This document shows, in pieces, positions 6,583 to 14,946 of a stretch of 64,000 nt of DNA. Origin of the DNA: JABDIY01 sp963803845 (GTDB lineage: Bacteria > Actinomycetota > Acidimicrobiia > Acidimicrobiales > SZUA-35); assembly GCA_963803845.1 (NCBI GenBank), contig CAWDNZ010000004.1:1984001-2048000 (forward strand). Direction: 5' to 3'. The notes under the pieces are model-generated. The model made no database searches. It was not told the DNA's origin and was given only the letters and a program-made list of their open reading frames with translations. The translations under genes and the position numbers were made by a program. The stretch's first letter is position 1, and every line of letters begins with the position of its first letter.

Positions 6583-9264
6583 ATGCCAAAGCTGATGTTG
6601 ATCGATGGGAATTCGCTGACCTACCGGGCGTTTTTTGCTCTCCCCGACGATTTGGCTACGGCATCGGGGCAGATCACCAATGCTGTTCTCGGTTTCACCA
6701 GCATGCTGATCAATCTCGTTCGCGATCATGAGCCGGACGCCATCGTGGTGGCCTTCGACCGGCCGGAGCCCACCTTCCGGCACAAAAAGGTGGATACCTA
6801 CAAGGCCGGGCGGGCGGCCGCTCCGGATGTCCTGAAGCAGCAGATGGGTTTGGTGCGAGAAGTACTGGAAGCCATTCGTATCCCAATGATCGATCTCCGG
6901 GGGTACGAAGCGGACGACATTATCGCCACCCTTGCCACCCAGGCGGCGGGCCAAGGGACCGATGTCCAAGTGGTCACGGGTGATCGGGATTGTTACCAGC
7001 TAGTTTCCGACCCCCACATCAGGGTGATCTACAACAAGCGAGGCGTCAGCGACTACGCCGATTACGACGAAGCCGGTATCCGAGACCGCACCGGGGTGGC
7101 GCCGGCTGACTATGTTCAGTACGCCGCACTGCGGGGCGACAAATCGGACAATCTCCCCGGTGTGCCCGGCGTTGGCGAGAAGACCGCCGCCAAGCTCATC
7201 AACACCTACGGCGGGATCGACGGGATCTACCAGCACCTGGATGACCTGACCCCGAAGTTGCGGGAAAATCTGGCCGCAAACGAGGAACAGGTTCGGCTCA
7301 ACCTCGAGATGATGTTGCTACTCCGTGATGTTCCGCTGGAGGTGACCGCGGCGGACTTCGCCGAACGGGCACCCTTCGACATTGAAGAGGTGAGGAAGGT
7401 CTTCGATTTCCTCGAATTCCGTTCCATGTATGTTCGATTTCTCGACGTATTTGCAGCAGATTCGTCGCCGACGGTGGCCGACAGCGACCGTGTAGAGATC
7501 ACACCATCCGTCGTCACGGTTACCGCCGACAGCCGTGACGCTGTGATCGAGAGCATTTCCGGAACTTCGGGTCCCATAGCCATCGCCGGGGGATGGGACG
7601 CCGGCCAATTGTCCGGTCTGGCGGTCTCGGTGGCGGGTCCCAGTGCAGCTGGCGACGGCACCGCCTGGTGGCTACCGATTTCTGACACCGAACTGTTCAA
7701 CGCAGTCCTGGCTGCGATCCAGCGGGCCGGCTTTGCCGCCCATGATGCAAAGCCGTTGCTTCGGGCGTTGCTATCCCGGGCCGCAATGCCACGCGTCTTC
7801 GGGTCAGCACTGGCGCTCGACACCGCTCTGGCCGCGTATTTGTTGGACCCCGCAGGCTCGTCGTATCCGCTGACGGCGGTGATCGACCAGCGAACGGCCC
7901 TCAAGCTACCCCTCCTGGATGTGGTGCCAGATGGACAGCTGGATTTCGGTGAGGGCCCACCGCCATCCACCGTGGCCGGCCTTCAGGCGGTTGCTGTGGC
8001 CGCTCTGATCGAGCCGCTTCAGAAAGCGCTGGAGGACGAGGGCCTGACCACGTTGAACTCCGATGTGGAAGTTCCTCTGGTGGGCGTTCTCGCCCGCATG
8101 GAACATCGCGGCATCGGAGTGGACCGCGCTGAACTGGAACGGATGAACGCCGAACTCATCGCTGAGGTTGCGGCCCTGCGCGATGCGATTCACGAAGACG
8201 CCGGGTATGAATTCAACGTCAATTCCACCAAGGTGCTCCGGGAGGTCCTGTTCGAAGACCTGGGACTCACCCCCGGTAAGAAGACCAAAACCGGTTTCAG
8301 TACTGACCAGGCAACGTTGGAGAAGCTGGAGGGTCAGCACCCGATCATCGAACACCTTCTCGCCTACAGAGAAGTAGAGAAGCTTCGCTCCACCTACGGC
8401 GCATCGTTGCTCGCCGAGGTAAAACCGGACGGGCGGATCCACGCCACGTTCAATCAGATGGTGGCCCGAACCGGCCGGCTCTCCAGCGAGCACCCCAATC
8501 TTCACAACATTCCTGTGCGCTCCGAGCGTGGTCGGTCCTTCCGTAAAGCGTTCGCGGCCGCCCCGGGGCATCAACTCCTTGTGGCGGACTACAACCAGAT
8601 CGAGTTGCGCTGCATCGCTCACCTCGCCGAAGACCCCGGTCTGATGGAGGCCTTCACCTCTGGGGCTGATGTTCACAATTCGGTGGCGGCCCGGGTGTTC
8701 GATGTGCCGATCGATGAGGTGAGCTTCGAACAGCGGAGCAAGGCCAAGATGGTGAGTTATGGGTTGGCCTATGGCATGGAGGCGTACGGTCTGGGCCAGC
8801 GGCTGGGAATCAAGACCTCAGAGGCGACGGAGATTCTCGACGCGTACTTCGAGGGATTCCCGGCGGTCCGGGACTACATGGACTTCACCGTCACCGAGGC
8901 CCGAAACAAGGGGTACACCGAGACGCTCTTCGGGCGGCGCCGCGCCATCCCGGAGCTGCGGAGCGATAATCGCAATACGCGCCAGGCTGGCGAACGACAG
9001 GCCATGAACGCCGGCATCCAGGGGTTGGCGGCCGACATCTTCAAAGTGGCGCTTGTTGGGTTGGACCGAGCGATTGACGATGCCGGGATCGCTTCGGCCG
9101 TTGTGCTCCAGGTCCACGACGAGGTGATACTGGAGGTTCCCGACGCGGAAACCGACGTCGCGGAGCAATTGGTCCGCCACGAGCTCTCCACCGCCTTCGA
9201 GCTGGCGGTCCCGTTGGAGGTCAACCTCAGCTTCGGCGCCACCTGGGCCGACGCCAAGGGCTAG
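6583..9264 (+). CDS. polA: DNA polymerase I
   Basis: An 893-residue DNA polymerase I for Okazaki-fragment maturation and repair synthesis. The N-terminal 5'-3' nuclease is intact (LIDGNSLTYR, YEADDI, VTGDRDCYQL, RGDKSDNLPGVPGVGEKTA). The middle domain, about residues 290-500, lacks the DxE metal-binding motif of the proofreading exonuclease, as in other actinobacterial PolA. The polymerase domain has motif A (VADYNQIELR, near residue 667), motif B or O-helix (RSKAKMVSYGLAYGM) and motif C (VLQVHDEV, near 845). All are conserved, so polymerase activity without proofreading is expected. The gene is uninterrupted, unlike several neighbours. rpsA follows after 241 nt. Confidence 0.97.
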   Translation: MPKLMLIDGNSLTYRAFFALPDDLATASGQITNAVLGFTSMLINLVRDHEPDAIVVAFDRPEPTFRHKKVDTYKAGRAAAPDVLKQQMGLVREVLEAIRIPMIDLRGYEADDIIATLATQAAGQGTDVQVVTGDRDCYQLVSDPHIRVIYNKRGVSDYADYDEAGIRDRTGVAPADYVQYAALRGDKSDNLPGVPGVGEKTAAKLINTYGGIDGIYQHLDDLTPKLRENLAANEEQVRLNLEMMLLLRDVPLEVTAADFAERAPFDIEEVRKVFDFLEFRSMYVRFLDVFAADSSPTVADSDRVEITPSVVTVTADSRDAVIESISGTSGPIAIAGGWDAGQLSGLAVSVAGPSAAGDGTAWWLPISDTELFNAVLAAIQRAGFAAHDAKPLLRALLSRAAMPRVFGSALALDTALAAYLLDPAGSSYPLTAVIDQRTALKLPLLDVVPDGQLDFGEGPPPSTVAGLQAVAVAALIEPLQKALEDEGLTTLNSDVEVPLVGVLARMEHRGIGVDRAELERMNAELIAEVAALRDAIHEDAGYEFNVNSTKVLREVLFEDLGLTPGKKTKTGFSTDQATLEKLEGQHPIIEHLLAYREVEKLRSTYGASLLAEVKPDGRIHATFNQMVARTGRLSSEHPNLHNIPVRSERGRSFRKAFAAAPGHQLLVADYNQIELRCIAHLAEDPGLMEAFTSGADVHNSVAARVFDVPIDEVSFEQRSKAKMVSYGLAYGMEAYGLGQRLGIKTSEATEILDAYFEGFPAVRDYMDFTVTEARNKGYTETLFGRRRAIPELRSDNRNTRQAGERQAMNAGIQGLAADIFKVALVGLDRAIDDAGIASAVVLQVHDEVILEVPDAETDVAEQLVRHELSTAFELAVPLEVNLSFGATWADAKG

Positions 9265-9505
9265 CTGGGTTTGCACCTTACTCAAGGCAGTATTATGCCC
9301 GGTGGTGCGGCTCAAGGGATGGTTACGCCGGTGGAGGCGGCGTTGGAACGGGGCGCTATCGGATCGCTGTCTGGACCCGTGCCGGTGCAGCCAACTACCG
9401 CGTGGAAGTGCGCCGCTGCTAGCCTAAGCGCTCCATGCTGAGACATCCTCGGCGGTTCGCTGCTGCTGAAGCAGCTGAGCTTCTCTAGAAAGTATTCCCT
9501 CCTCC
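9265..9505 (+). other. polA-rpsA intergenic region, rpsA leader
   Basis: A 241-nt gap with no credible gene. Near 9462-9478 it holds a short GCTGCT...AGCAGC hairpin without a T tract. The last bases before the rpsA GTG are TATTCCCTCCTCC. This contains no Shine-Dalgarno sequence and instead resembles the anti-Shine-Dalgarno of 16S rRNA. It can also be read as a weak -10 (TATTCC) seven bases from the start codon. Confidence 0.5.
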
Positions 9506-10957
9506 GTGACCGACATCTCTACCGACATCGCAGCACCAACCGAGGGCGACCAGTCCTCCAACCCCAAGCCAGAAGCGTACGTTCCTCGCCAAATCGTCTT
9601 CAATGACCTTGCTGACCAGCTCGACGAGGCCTACACGAAGTCAATGATCTCCATCGAGGACGGTCAACTCGTCTCGGGCACGGTGGTTCGGGTTGACAAG
9701 GACGAAGTACTTCTCGACATCGGGTTCAAGAGTGAAGGTGTCATCCCGGCTCGGGAACTCTCCATCCGTAACGACGTGGATCCTGACCGCATCGTGTCGG
9801 TGGGCGATCAGATCGAGGCGCTGGTCCTCCAGCGTGAGGACAAAGAAGGCCGTCTCCTCCTGTCCAAGAAGCGGGCGCAGTACGAGCGAGCCTGGGGAAC
9901 CATTGAAGATGTCAAAGAAGCAGACGGCGTCGTCTCCGGTTTGGTGATCGAAGTCGTCAAGGGTGGCCTGATCGTCGATATCGGTCTCCGGGGCTTCCTC
10001 CCGGCGTCGCTGGTGGAATTGCGGCGGGTGCGGGACCTCCAGCCCTACGTTGGCCAAACCGTCCACGCCAAGATCATCGAGCTCGATAAGAACCGCAACA
10101 ATGTGGTTCTCTCCCGACGGGGCTACCTCGAAGAAACGCAGAAGGAACAGCGTGAGGACTTTCTTGAGAACCTCAAGCCGGGCGAGGTCCGCAACGGTGT
10201 CATCTCCTCGGTCGTCAACTTCGGTGCGTTCGTGGATCTCGGTGGCATGGATGGCCTCATTCACGTCTCGGAGCTGTCGTGGAAGCACGTCGATCACCCC
10301 AATTCTGTCGTACAGGTTGGTGACGAGGTCACCGTCCAGGTGCTCGAAGTCGACTTCAGCCGGGAGCGCATCAGCCTTTCGCTGAAGGCCACCCAGCAGG
10401 ACCCTTGGCAAGAATTCGCCACGAGCCACCGCGTTGGCGAACTCGTCTACGGCCGGGTCACCAAACTGGTGCCGTTCGGTTCCTTCGTCCAAGTAGGCGA
10501 CGGCATCGAGGGTCTCGTGCACATCTCCGAGATGTCCGCTCACCATGTGGACCTTCCGGAGCAGGTTGTCACCCCCGGCGAGGAGCTGTGGGTCAAAATC
10601 ATCGATATCGACCTCCAGCGCCGGCGCATCAGCCTTTCCATCAAGCAGGCTGCCGAAGGTGGCGTTGTGGCTCAGGAATACCAGGAGCATTTCGGCGAGC
10701 ACGCCTTCGATGCCGATGGCAACTACATCGGCCCGACCGAGGTGGATCCTGCTACCGAGGCGGCTTGGGCGGAGTACTACGAGGAACTCGAAGAGGACAA
10801 GGCCGAAGCTGCCACCCCGTCGGTGTATACCTCTGAGGCCCCCGAGGAAACCGCAGCAGAAGAAGTTCCCGCCGCTCAAGAAGCTGCCGCGGAGGAAGCT
10901 CCCGCTGCTGAGGCAACAGAGGATCCCGCCCCCGAGGTCGCCGAGGACCCTGCATAG
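9506..10957 (+). CDS. rpsA: 30S ribosomal protein S1
   Basis: A 483-residue S1 protein with four OB-fold S1 motifs at about 51-122, 137-205, 221-290 and 307-377 (for example VSGLVIEVVKGGLIVDIG, NGVISSVVNFGAFVDLGG and YGRVTKLVPFGSFVQVGDG). It binds mRNA on the small ribosomal subunit. An Ala/Glu/Pro-rich acidic tail of about 60 residues follows the last domain, typical of actinobacterial S1, which has four domains rather than the six of E. coli. The GTG start lacks a Shine-Dalgarno sequence. S1 genes are often autoregulated through unusual leaders, so this may matter. A strong terminator follows the stop. Confidence 0.95.
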   Translation: MTDISTDIAAPTEGDQSSNPKPEAYVPRQIVFNDLADQLDEAYTKSMISIEDGQLVSGTVVRVDKDEVLLDIGFKSEGVIPARELSIRNDVDPDRIVSVGDQIEALVLQREDKEGRLLLSKKRAQYERAWGTIEDVKEADGVVSGLVIEVVKGGLIVDIGLRGFLPASLVELRRVRDLQPYVGQTVHAKIIELDKNRNNVVLSRRGYLEETQKEQREDFLENLKPGEVRNGVISSVVNFGAFVDLGGMDGLIHVSELSWKHVDHPNSVVQVGDEVTVQVLEVDFSRERISLSLKATQQDPWQEFATSHRVGELVYGRVTKLVPFGSFVQVGDGIEGLVHISEMSAHHVDLPEQVVTPGEELWVKIIDIDLQRRRISLSIKQAAEGGVVAQEYQEHFGEHAFDADGNYIGPTEVDPATEAAWAEYYEELEEDKAEAATPSVYTSEAPEETAAEEVPAAQEAAAEEAPAAEATEDPAPEVAEDPA

Positions 10958-10980
10958 TCTGATCCCCCCGTACTACAACT

Positions 10981-11031
10981 GATCACGACCCACCGCCGGA
11001 TTCTCAGACTGCGGTGGGTCGAGATCGTTTT
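10981..11031 (+). terminator. Rho-independent terminator after rpsA
   Basis: GACCCACCGC (10987-10996) pairs perfectly with GCGGTGGGTC (11011-11020) across a 14-nt loop. GTTTT follows at 11027-11031. It separates rpsA from the tad genes. Confidence 0.85.
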
Positions 11032-11138
11032 GGGGAAAACTCAAGAATTGCTAAGCCGAGGGACCAAACAAGCCGACAGGTTCTCCTGAGCAGATAAGCG
11101 CCAGTCGTAGGGCTGGCCTGACCTTTCAGGAGAGTGTC

Positions 11139-12122
11139 GTGAACTCACGGCGAACGATCATCCTTGTTGTAGCAATTGCGATGGCTGGCCTTGCCGCTAT
11201 GGGTTTGCTGATCTATGTCAGAGGCATTGAAGACAATGTCTATGCGGGTCGGGAACTTGTAACGGTCTGGGTTGCTGAGGGAGAGATTCCCAAAGGCGCC
11301 AGCGGTAGCGATCTCGAAGAGCGTGGCCTCATCGTTGAGAAGCAGATCCCTACGGAGTTCGCTCCTGATCTGAAGATCAACGTGCCACGGGAAGAGATCG
11401 TTGGTCTTGTCGCTGTGAACAACATTCCGGCCAACCAGACAATCGTCAAGGGCATGTTTGCCGCACCGGCGATCGTCCAGACCGGCGTCACCGATCGCTT
11501 GGACGAGCGGGTGGACGACGAAGAGAACCTTCGCCGCCGTGACATGACCACCTTCACGTTCAACGTTGGTCAGACCAACGGCGTGGCCGGTCTGCTCGAG
11601 CCAGGTGACTTCGTGAACATCATGACAGCCCGTCCGCTTCCCGCGGTACCCGGAGCCGAAACCGACGCAAACGGTGACCCCGTGGACCCCGTAACCGCTC
11701 CGTCCGCCGAGCCCGATCCCGAGTTGGTTCGGACCGGCAGTGTGTATAACACGGACGCCCGCTACGTCTACCAGAAGGCCGAGATCTTGGCGATCGACAC
11801 CCGCCTCCCGGCGACGGTGGATTCGGCTGAGGAAGAAGTGGTTGTCACCGGTGGCGGTCTCATCACCCTGGCCGTGCCACCCGAAGTCGCTCAGATCATG
11901 TACTCGATCGATGACTTCTACCTCACGCTGGTCTCCCCGGACTATGAGCCATGGCCGTTGCCTCCCCTCGATCTGAACATTGAGCAGTTCCCGGGCGAGC
12001 GGTGTGAACTGCTGACCCCGTACGGCGCTCCGACGCCGGAGACCGAAGAAGACTCGACCGTATGCGAACGCTACGAGGAGGACCTGCTCCAGCAGTCCTT
12101 GATCACTAATGCGAGGCCGTAA
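11139..12122 (+). CDS. cpaB: Flp pilus assembly protein CpaB (RcpC)
   Basis: A 327-residue component of the Flp/Tad pilus system. Residues about 6-27 form one hydrophobic anchor (IILVVAIAMAGLAAMGLLIY), so the rest faces outward. A SAF-like domain follows (VWVAEGEIPKGASGSDL and LVAVNNIPANQTIVKG), then the RcpC region with VGQTNGVAGLLEPGDFVNI. The C-terminus ends in an acidic, Cys-containing tail. The GTG start is preceded by CAGGAGAG. The stop overlaps the ATG of the next gene (TAATG), so it opens the tad operon cpaB-tadZ-tadA-tadB-tadC. Confidence 0.87.
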   Translation: MNSRRTIILVVAIAMAGLAAMGLLIYVRGIEDNVYAGRELVTVWVAEGEIPKGASGSDLEERGLIVEKQIPTEFAPDLKINVPREEIVGLVAVNNIPANQTIVKGMFAAPAIVQTGVTDRLDERVDDEENLRRRDMTTFTFNVGQTNGVAGLLEPGDFVNIMTARPLPAVPGAETDANGDPVDPVTAPSAEPDPELVRTGSVYNTDARYVYQKAEILAIDTRLPATVDSAEEEVVVTGGGLITLAVPPEVAQIMYSIDDFYLTLVSPDYEPWPLPPLDLNIEQFPGERCELLTPYGAPTPETEEDSTVCERYEEDLLQQSLITNARP

Positions 12123-13444
12123 TGGGAGACCTGGACCTATCGTTCGGGCTTGATGATTTCTCCGACTTCGGAGTCGAGCCCGAACCCGAGACAACTGAAG
12201 AGCCCGACTCGTCGGCCCCGGGGCTTCGGCCCCAGATGGCCAACGGGGCTGCGGTGGCTGTCGTCGACGCCGATCAGGCGGTCCGGGACTACCTGGCGGC
12301 TCAGTTTGGTGAAGGTGCGGGAACCGCATCAAGCCTGACCGAGTTGGAGGGTCGACTCGGCATGGGCCCAGTCGTCGTGATTCTCGGCCCGTCGTGCGCC
12401 GATCCCAGCGATCTGGCCACCATCCAGACATGGACTCGCACGCACCCTGAGGTCGGCTCCATTCTGGTGACCAGCGAAGTGTCCACAGCGTTGCTTCAAA
12501 GCGCCATGCGGGCCGGTGTTCGAGATGTGCTTTCGGCCCCGATCGACCAGATGCAGCTGCAGGACACTGTGGAACGCGTGGCTGAAGGTCTCGTTGGAAG
12601 TGGATCTGGAAAGCCAACGACGGTCGCCCCTGGCGACGGCGTGGACGTGTTGAACGAGCTCGAGGGCGACCCGGGCATGATCATCACCGTCTTCTCCACC
12701 AAGGGGGGCTCCGGCAAGTCGGTGACCGCTACGAATATTGCGTGTTCTCTGGCGATGCGGTCGGATCGGCCCGTCGTTCTCATCGACGGCCACCTGCAGT
12801 TCGGTGACGTTGCCGTGATGCTGAAGCTGCAACCCACCCACACCGTGGTGGATGCCGTGACGCAGCTCGACAAGCTCGATGCCGGTCTGATGCAACAGCT
12901 CATGACCACCCACGAGGACACGGGGCTCCGAGTGCTGCCGGCACCCATGGAGCCCACCTTTGCGGACCAAATCTCCGGCGAGCAGATGGTACGCCTGTGC
13001 GAAATCATCAAGCGATTTGCTGGTCACGTAATCATCGACCTGCCGGCCTATTTCAACGACGTCGTTCTCAGCCTCATCGAGGCCAGCGACGAAGTGATCA
13101 TGGTTGCCGGTCTCGATATCCCGAATATCAAGAACGTGAAGATCGGTCTCACGACCCTGGCGCTACTGGACATTCCCAAGGAACGCCTCCACCTGGTCCT
13201 CAATCGATCAGATTCCAAGGTGAAGCTGGACGTGAACGAAGTGGAAAGAACACTTCAGGTCCACGCCGCCGCTCGCGTTCCCAGCGACGTGGTCGTTCCG
13301 ATCTCGGTGAACAAGGGTTCGCCTGTGGTCGTATCGGCCCCGAAGTCCTCGGTAGCCCGAGCGTTTGAGGAACTTGCGATGCGATTTCTCGACGGCGCAG
13401 CGTTGAAGGCGCAAACCTCCAGCAAGCGGCGGTTCTTCGGCTAG
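12122..13444 (+). CDS. tadZ: Pilus-localisation ATPase TadZ/CpaE
   Basis: A 440-residue MinD/ParA-family protein. The first 40 residues are acidic and low-complexity. Residues about 42-165 are receiver-like (VAVVDADQAVRDYLAAQF ... VRDVLSAPI) but without a clear phosphoacceptor aspartate. The C-terminal ATPase begins near residue 187 with ITVFSTKGGSGKSVTATN, the deviant Walker A of the ParA group. This is the CpaE/TadZ architecture that positions the Tad pilus machine at the membrane. Downstream, 110 nt separate it from tadA. Confidence 0.88.
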   Translation: MGDLDLSFGLDDFSDFGVEPEPETTEEPDSSAPGLRPQMANGAAVAVVDADQAVRDYLAAQFGEGAGTASSLTELEGRLGMGPVVVILGPSCADPSDLATIQTWTRTHPEVGSILVTSEVSTALLQSAMRAGVRDVLSAPIDQMQLQDTVERVAEGLVGSGSGKPTTVAPGDGVDVLNELEGDPGMIITVFSTKGGSGKSVTATNIACSLAMRSDRPVVLIDGHLQFGDVAVMLKLQPTHTVVDAVTQLDKLDAGLMQQLMTTHEDTGLRVLPAPMEPTFADQISGEQMVRLCEIIKRFAGHVIIDLPAYFNDVVLSLIEASDEVIMVAGLDIPNIKNVKIGLTTLALLDIPKERLHLVLNRSDSKVKLDVNEVERTLQVHAAARVPSDVVVPISVNKGSPVVVSAPKSSVARAFEELAMRFLDGAALKAQTSSKRRFFG

Positions 13445-13554
13445 CGGGGCTGGTCGTTCACAAGTTGTTTCAATTCGGTCAGCTACGGGCCGATACATAA
13501 GGGACCGGTGGTCGTCACCGGTCGTCAAGCCAGACAAACTCAAGGCAGGGGCAC

Positions 13555-14946
13555 ATGTCTCTTTACAAGCGACTACACGAGGCGAATACGCAGGAGGGAG
13601 CCCAGGGCGGTGCGACCCCACCGGCTCGCGTGATGGGACGGCGGGACCCCGCCCTCGACGAACTCCGGCACAGGGTCCACAGCTCACTCATTGAAGAGCT
13701 TGGTCCGATCCTGTATGACAAGCGCCTTACTGAGGACGAGCTCCGGAAGAAGGTCCACGAGGCCCTCCACAACGCCCTCGCCATGGAGCGGACCCCGCTC
13801 TCTGCGGCTGACAAAGCCCAACTGATCCAGGATGTCTCCGATGACATTCTTGGTTACGGCCCGATCGACAAGTTGCTCCGAGACGATGACATCTCCGAGA
13901 TCATGTGCAACGGCCCCAAGAACATCTACGTGGAGAAGAGCGGCAAGCTCACTCTCGCCGACGTCTCCTTCGTGGACGAACTCCACCTCCGGCGAATCAT
14001 CGACAAGATCGTGGCCCAGATCGGTCGCCGGATCGACGAGTCTTCACCTCTCTGTGACGCTCGCCTCCCTGATGGATCTCGGGTGAACGCAGTGATTTCA
14101 CCGCTGGCCGTAGGCGGACCGTTCCTGACGATCCGGAAGTTCGCCGCGGACCCTCTGCGAATCGACGACCTCATCCGCTTCGGGACGCTCAGCGTCCACT
14201 CGGCCCGGTTCCTTCAGGCCTGCATCGTGGGCAAACTCAACGTTCTTGTTTCGGGTGGTACCGGTACCGGTAAGACCACGACTCTCAACGTGCTCTCTTC
14301 TTTCATTCCCAGCGATGAGCGAATCATCACGGTGGAAGACGCCAAGGAGCTGCAACTCCACCAGGACCACGTGCTCTCGCTCGAGACCCGGCCGGCCAAC
14401 GTGGAAGGTAAGGGCGAGGTCACCATTCGGGATCTCGTCAAGAACACCCTTCGCATGCGACCCGACCGCATCGTGGTAGGGGAGTGCCGATCCGGTGAGG
14501 CCTTGGACATGCTCCAGGCCATGAACACCGGCCACGACGGCTCACTCACCACACTTCACGCCAACAACCCCCGAGACACCTTGTCCCGTCTCGAGACGCT
14601 CGTTCTCATGGCCGGGTATGACCTGCCGGTGCGAGCTATTCGAGAGCAGATCGCCTCGGCTGTCGACATGATCGTGCAGCTGCAACGCCTTCGCGACGGC
14701 TCCCGCCGCATCACCCACATCACCGAAGTGGCCGGAATGGAAGGCGAAGTTGTCACCCTCCAGGACGTCTTCCTCTTCGACTTCGCCGCCGGCGTCGATG
14801 AGCAAGGCCGCTTCAAGGGTCAGCTCAAGTCCACCGGCGTGCGCCCCAAGTTTGCTCAGAAGCTTGCCGATCACGGGATTCGGCTAGGCCCAGAAATGTT
14901 CAGTCCCAACGGCGGCGAAGCCGCCCCAACGAAGGGTCGGCGATGA
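13555..14946 (+). CDS. tadA: Tad pilus secretion ATPase TadA/CpaF
   Basis: A 463-residue hexameric traffic ATPase of the type II/IV secretion superfamily that powers Flp pilus assembly. An N-terminal helical region leads into DDISEIMCNGPKNIYVEKSGKL, which is diagnostic for CpaF. The Walker A is VSGGTGTGKTTTLN near residue 235, followed by the Asp box (RIITVEDAKELQL), Walker B (RPDRIVVGECRSGEALDMLQAMNTG) and the His box (GSLTTLHANNP). The gene is intact. Its TGA overlaps the ATG of the following gene by four bases (ATGA). A purine run (AAGGCAGGGG) precedes the start. Confidence 0.93.
   Translation: MSLYKRLHEANTQEGAQGGATPPARVMGRRDPALDELRHRVHSSLIEELGPILYDKRLTEDELRKKVHEALHNALAMERTPLSAADKAQLIQDVSDDILGYGPIDKLLRDDDISEIMCNGPKNIYVEKSGKLTLADVSFVDELHLRRIIDKIVAQIGRRIDESSPLCDARLPDGSRVNAVISPLAVGGPFLTIRKFAADPLRIDDLIRFGTLSVHSARFLQACIVGKLNVLVSGGTGTGKTTTLNVLSSFIPSDERIITVEDAKELQLHQDHVLSLETRPANVEGKGEVTIRDLVKNTLRMRPDRIVVGECRSGEALDMLQAMNTGHDGSLTTLHANNPRDTLSRLETLVLMAGYDLPVRAIREQIASAVDMIVQLQRLRDGSRRITHITEVAGMEGEVVTLQDVFLFDFAAGVDEQGRFKGQLKSTGVRPKFAQKLADHGIRLGPEMFSPNGGEAAPTKGRR

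Noticed and set aside
9641..10879. A 412-codon antisense frame opposite rpsA
   Set aside because: It has no recognisable motif, and the sense frame is a clear S1 protein. Long antisense frames are common opposite high-GC genes.
11145..12617. A 490-codon antisense frame opposite cpaB and tadZ
   Set aside because: It crosses two real genes on the other strand and shows no coding signature.
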